From Acidobacteriota bacterium (GTDB lineage: Bacteria; Acidobacteriota; Terriglobia; Terriglobales; Acidobacteriaceae), in contig JAJZIF010000150.1 in NCBI GenBank assembly GCA_021810735.1, forward strand, positions 1-8,200: a DNA stretch of 8,200 bases, written 5' to 3'. Shown in pieces: positions 5,420-8,200 of the stretch. The notes under the pieces were generated by a model, which worked only from the letters and a program-made list of their open reading frames with translations, was not told the origin of the DNA and searched no databases. Position 1 is the stretch's first letter, and each line of letters opens with the position of its first letter. A program made the translations under genes and the position numbers.

Positions 5420-7837
5420 ATGTTGAGAGCAGAATCGGCCAGGCCCGCAATCTCACGGCGCAGCTTTCTCTGGGGATGTGTTGCGAACTCGACAGTAACC
5501 GCCACCCGCGTCCTGAACGGGTGGGGAGCAGTGGCCCGTGCAGCGCAGTTTCGTGGGCGGGCTCATGATGAGTTGCCACTCAATCAGAACTGGATCGTTG
5601 AACGCAAGGCGTACGGCGACAGGGCCAAAATAGGCATCAGGGATGCGGCGAAGGGGCCGATCACGCTGCCGCATGCGGTCACACCTCTCTCGTGGCAAGG
5701 GTGGAGACCGGAGGCGTGGGAGCATGTGTGGCTGTATAAGCAGCAGTTTGTACTGCCTGACAGCATGCGCGGCCTACGTCTCTTTCTGCACTTCGAACGT
5801 GTGATGGAGGGAACCAGACCCATCTTGAATGGGCATGCGCTGCCGGAGCACTTGGGTGGGTTTCTGCCTTTTGAGTATGAGGTGACAGAGTTAGTAAGGC
5901 GGGGTGAAAACACGCTTGTTGTGGAGGTGGATTCGCGCTGGCTCGATGTCCCGCCGAGTGGCTCCCCCAAAGGGCCAGGAGGTATTGATTATCTGCTGCC
6001 TGGTGGGATCAACGGCGGCGTGAGTCTGCGTGCGGTGCCGGAAATATTTCTGCACAGCGTCTTCGCCAAGCCTGTAGACGTGCTCCAGCAGAATAGGCGC
6101 CTCGATGTGATCTGCAATCTGGATGCAGGCAGAATGCTGGCAACCAAGGTGCGCCTGCAGGCCACGCTGTTTAGGAATGGGCGCCGGGTGGCGGGTGCAT
6201 CGAAGAGCGCTTGGGTGCAGAAGGCAGACCAGGAGATCGAATTAACGCTGGACCGGCTTGGAGATATCCGGCTGTGGGACATGGATAGCCCCCACCTCTA
6301 CGATCTTGAAGTAACGCTGTTTGTGAACGAGCGGCCATTGCACCGGTACAGGACGCGGACCGGATTTCGCGATGCGCGATTTGAGCTGGAGGGCTTTTTT
6401 CTAAACGGGAAGAGAGTCCAGTTGTTTGGATTAAACAGGCATGAGCTGTTTCCATACTTTGGCTTTGCGGCGTCTCAGCGAACGATGCGGCACGATGCAG
6501 TGATGCTGCGACAGCGATTCAACTGCAACATGGTTCGTTGCTCGCATTATCCACAGTCAGAGGCGTTTATGGATGCGTGCGATGAGCTTGGAATGATGGT
6601 GTGGGAGGAAACGCCTGGGTTTCATTATGTCGGTGGACGCAGTTTTCGCGAATTGGTGCTGCGGGATGTGCGGGAGATGGTGATCCGGGACCGAAACCAT
6701 CCGGCGGTGATTATCTGGGGTGTGCGGTTGAATGAGTCACCGAACGAGCCGGAACTTTACCGAAAGACAAAGGAGATTGCGATGCGTCTGGACGGGACGC
6801 GACAGACTTCCGGGACAATGACGCCTTCGTCGGAACGAACATGGAAAACAGAGTGGCACCAAGATGTGTTTGCGTTTGACGATTATCATGCGGCCACGCC
6901 AGGCGTGGTAGGGATACGTCCACCACTTAAGGGCGTGCCGTACCTGGTGACAGAGGCGGTGGGGCAATTTAACTACCCGGCAGGCAAGGGATTCAACCTT
7001 AGATATAGGCGGCAATCTGATCCGGAGGTGCAACAGGATCAAGCGCTATTTCATGCGGAGGCGCACGACAAGGCGGCGGGATATCCGCGCTGCTCCGGAC
7101 TGCTAGGCTGGTGCGCGTTTGATTATCCCAGCTTGCTCCACGCTTACGATGCGATGAAATTTGCGGGGGTTGCGGACTTCTTTCGGATTCCCAAACTGGG
7201 CGCGGCGTATTACGAGAGTCAAATAGATCCACGTGTACGGCCAGTAATTGCACCGGCCTTCTACTGGAATTTTGATGAACGAATGCCGGATGGCCCGGGG
7301 GAGCGGGCAGCGATATTCTCTAACTGCGAAAGGCTGGAATTATTCGTGGGTGGCAGCCAGTATGCAGTCCTGCATCCCGATCGCGAAGGTTTCCCGCACA
7401 CTGCGTATCCGCCATTTTTTGCGGATCTGAAGATGAATGGAGCAGGTAAGCCAGAGCTTGAGATCCGCGGATATGTGAGAGGGAAACAGGTTTTATCCCG
7501 CTCATTTTCCGCTGACTGTTCTCATGACCGGCTTTGGTGTGAGCCGGATGATCGGGAGCTGTGCGCAGACGGATCGGACTCGACGCGGATTGCCTTTGGG
7601 GTAGTGGACAAGTACGGGTCTCCACGCGCCTTTGCAGGAGGCAAGGTGAAGCTGATGCTCGATGGGCCGGGAATGATCGTAGGGGATAACCCGTTTGATC
7701 TGGATGCGAGCGGTGGCATGGGAGCGGTGTGGGTTCGGACACTGCCGGGCAAGGATGGGATGATTCGTGTGCATGCCGAAGACTCCAGACGGAGAGCGGC
7801 TCCCGAGGTGAGGATTCAGGCTTTTCTCAACTCGTGA
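5420..7837 (+). CDS. Glycoside hydrolase family 2 enzyme (beta-galactosidase-like) with Tat signal
   Basis: The protein has 805 residues from ATG 5420. The N-terminus carries SRRSFLW (residues 12-18), a good twin-arginine motif, so folded export to the periplasm or beyond is likely. Domain order: a GH2 N-terminal sugar-binding beta-sandwich (about 50-210), an Ig-like domain (about 212-320), and a TIM barrel (about 325-600) beginning at FFLNGKRVQLFGLNRHE. Then come a DUF4982-like segment (about 605-680) and a GH2 C5-like Ig domain (about 711-800). The barrel shows RCSHYPQSEAFMDACDELG and VWEE. The acid/base is Glu439 in WGVRLNES, and the likely nucleophile is Glu512 in YLVTEAVG. Their 73-residue spacing is close to that of LacZ. 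GH2 enzymes remove terminal beta-linked galactose, glucuronate, mannose or related sugars with retention; the substrate cannot be fixed from sequence. The receptor upstream suggests a role in glycan use, although a terminator separates them. The part after the twin arginines is less hydrophobic than usual, and Cys20 in LWGC is a poor lipobox because it comes before any hydrophobic run. Confidence 0.9.
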   Translation: MLRAESARPAISRRSFLWGCVANSTVTATRVLNGWGAVARAAQFRGRAHDELPLNQNWIVERKAYGDRAKIGIRDAAKGPITLPHAVTPLSWQGWRPEAWEHVWLYKQQFVLPDSMRGLRLFLHFERVMEGTRPILNGHALPEHLGGFLPFEYEVTELVRRGENTLVVEVDSRWLDVPPSGSPKGPGGIDYLLPGGINGGVSLRAVPEIFLHSVFAKPVDVLQQNRRLDVICNLDAGRMLATKVRLQATLFRNGRRVAGASKSAWVQKADQEIELTLDRLGDIRLWDMDSPHLYDLEVTLFVNERPLHRYRTRTGFRDARFELEGFFLNGKRVQLFGLNRHELFPYFGFAASQRTMRHDAVMLRQRFNCNMVRCSHYPQSEAFMDACDELGMMVWEETPGFHYVGGRSFRELVLRDVREMVIRDRNHPAVIIWGVRLNESPNEPELYRKTKEIAMRLDGTRQTSGTMTPSSERTWKTEWHQDVFAFDDYHAATPGVVGIRPPLKGVPYLVTEAVGQFNYPAGKGFNLRYRRQSDPEVQQDQALFHAEAHDKAAGYPRCSGLLGWCAFDYPSLLHAYDAMKFAGVADFFRIPKLGAAYYESQIDPRVRPVIAPAFYWNFDERMPDGPGERAAIFSNCERLELFVGGSQYAVLHPDREGFPHTAYPPFFADLKMNGAGKPELEIRGYVRGKQVLSRSFSADCSHDRLWCEPDDRELCADGSDSTRIAFGVVDKYGSPRAFAGGKVKLMLDGPGMIVGDNPFDLDASGGMGAVWVRTLPGKDGMIRVHAEDSRRRAAPEVRIQAFLNS
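7400..7420 (+). repeat. Segment of the GH2 gene nearly identical to the intergenic terminator
   Basis: Positions 7400-7420 match 5243-5263 at 20 of 21 bases, including an exact 16-bp core (7405-7420 and 5248-5263). In the GH2 gene it encodes part of the HTAYPPFF motif. Here too ATCCGC (7407-7412) can pair with GCGGAT (7421-7426) across the T run. Whether this is shared ancestry or chance is open. Confidence 0.5.
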
Positions 7838-7882
7838 CGGGAGTGAATAGAATGCAGATGGTTGCCGGATACTGCACCGGAT

Positions 7883-8200
7883 GGAACTATTCTTTGCGAC
7901 CTTAAACGCGGGAAGGTGATCGACCTGTTGCCCGATCGCAGCGCAGAGAGCGCGGAATGGTGACTACGCGCCCATCCCCGGGCGGAAGTCATCATCCGTG
8001 ATCGCGCCAGTCTGGATGCCGAAGCTGCCGGCAAGGCCGCGCCCAACGCCGTATAGGTTGCCGACCGCTGGCATCTGCTTCGGAACCTGAGCGAGACGCT
8101 GGTGGATGTTCTTCGTCCGCATGACCGGCTGCTGACGGAAGTGGCCCGTGCGATAGCCGATGACGCGAAGCCACCGCCGGAACCAACAATGGTGTCAATG
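7883..8200 (+). pseudogene. Decayed ISL3-family transposase fragment, truncated at its 5' end and running off the window
   Basis: In one + frame from about 7883 the translation reads GTILCDLKRGKVIDLLPDRS, then LRAHPRAEVIIRDRAS, then VADRWHLLRNLSE. This is the recognisable central DDE region of ISL3-family transposases (compare the family patterns LPDRTA, V-SRDR and QVADRWHLL). The frame is broken by TGA at 7961-7963, where a Trp is expected or tolerated, and by TAG at 8054-8056, where the family has Gln (NAVQVADRWH). Each is one transition away from a sense codon (TGG and CAG). The N-terminal zinc-binding and HTH part and the first catalytic Asp region are missing; upstream, in-frame codons 7847-7882 do not resemble the family. 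It begins only about 45 bp after the GH2 stop codon. It cannot make a working transposase. The 3' end and any terminal inverted repeat are outside the window. Confidence 0.85.

Noticed and set aside
7865..7882. Direct repeat CCGGAT at 7865-7870 and 7877-7882 as a target-site duplication of the IS
   Set aside because: The copies are only 6 nt apart on the same side of the element and so cannot flank an insertion.
7961..8056. Stop codon read-through or recoding (such as selenocysteine at TGA) to keep the transposase functional
   Set aside because: A second stop (TAG) follows and the N-terminal part with the first catalytic region is missing, so decay is the simpler reading.

Overview
The window looks like the chromosome of a member of the Acidobacteriota, probably the Acidobacteriaceae/Terriglobia. 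The main reason is the 1108-residue Oar-type TonB-dependent receptor with an N-terminal carboxypeptidase-regulatory-like domain, a family greatly expanded in that phylum. Moderately high GC, GTG starts and a Tat-exported glycoside hydrolase agree with this. No marker gene is present, so the assignment is an inference from gene families.

Layout, all on the + strand. (1) Positions 2-1675 hold the 3' part of a sulfatase-like (alkaline phosphatase superfamily) hydrolase. It enters from the left edge and ends in a golvesin/Xly-type CBD-like domain. (2) Positions 1676-1810 are a short spacer with a possible long stem and a strong Shine-Dalgarno sequence. (3) Positions 1811-5137 encode an intact outer-membrane TonB-dependent receptor with a signal peptide and a C-terminal Phe. 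(4) Positions 5138-5419 are an intergenic region rich in inverted repeats: a nested cruciform-like structure, a perfect 18-bp palindrome and a convincing Rho-independent terminator. (5) Positions 5420-7837 encode an 805-residue glycoside hydrolase family 2 enzyme with a twin-arginine signal. (6) From about 7883 to the right edge lies a decayed ISL3-family transposase fragment with two in-frame stop codons and no N-terminus.

Together the three intact or partial genes suggest a small surface-glycan use locus. An exported sulfatase-like enzyme with a possible carbohydrate-binding tail and an exported GH2 glycosidase would act on a glycan, and the receptor would take up products. No SusD-like partner, inner-membrane transporter or regulator lies in the window. 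The terminator between receptor and glycosidase argues against one simple operon, so the link is inferred from gene order only.

I see no clear new defence, RNA or mobile system. The points most worth a second look are the Thr in place of the usual Cys/Ser at the sulfatase nucleophile position, the golvesin-like tail on that enzyme, the structured intergenic region, and a near-identical 21-bp segment shared by the terminator and the 3' part of the GH2 gene.
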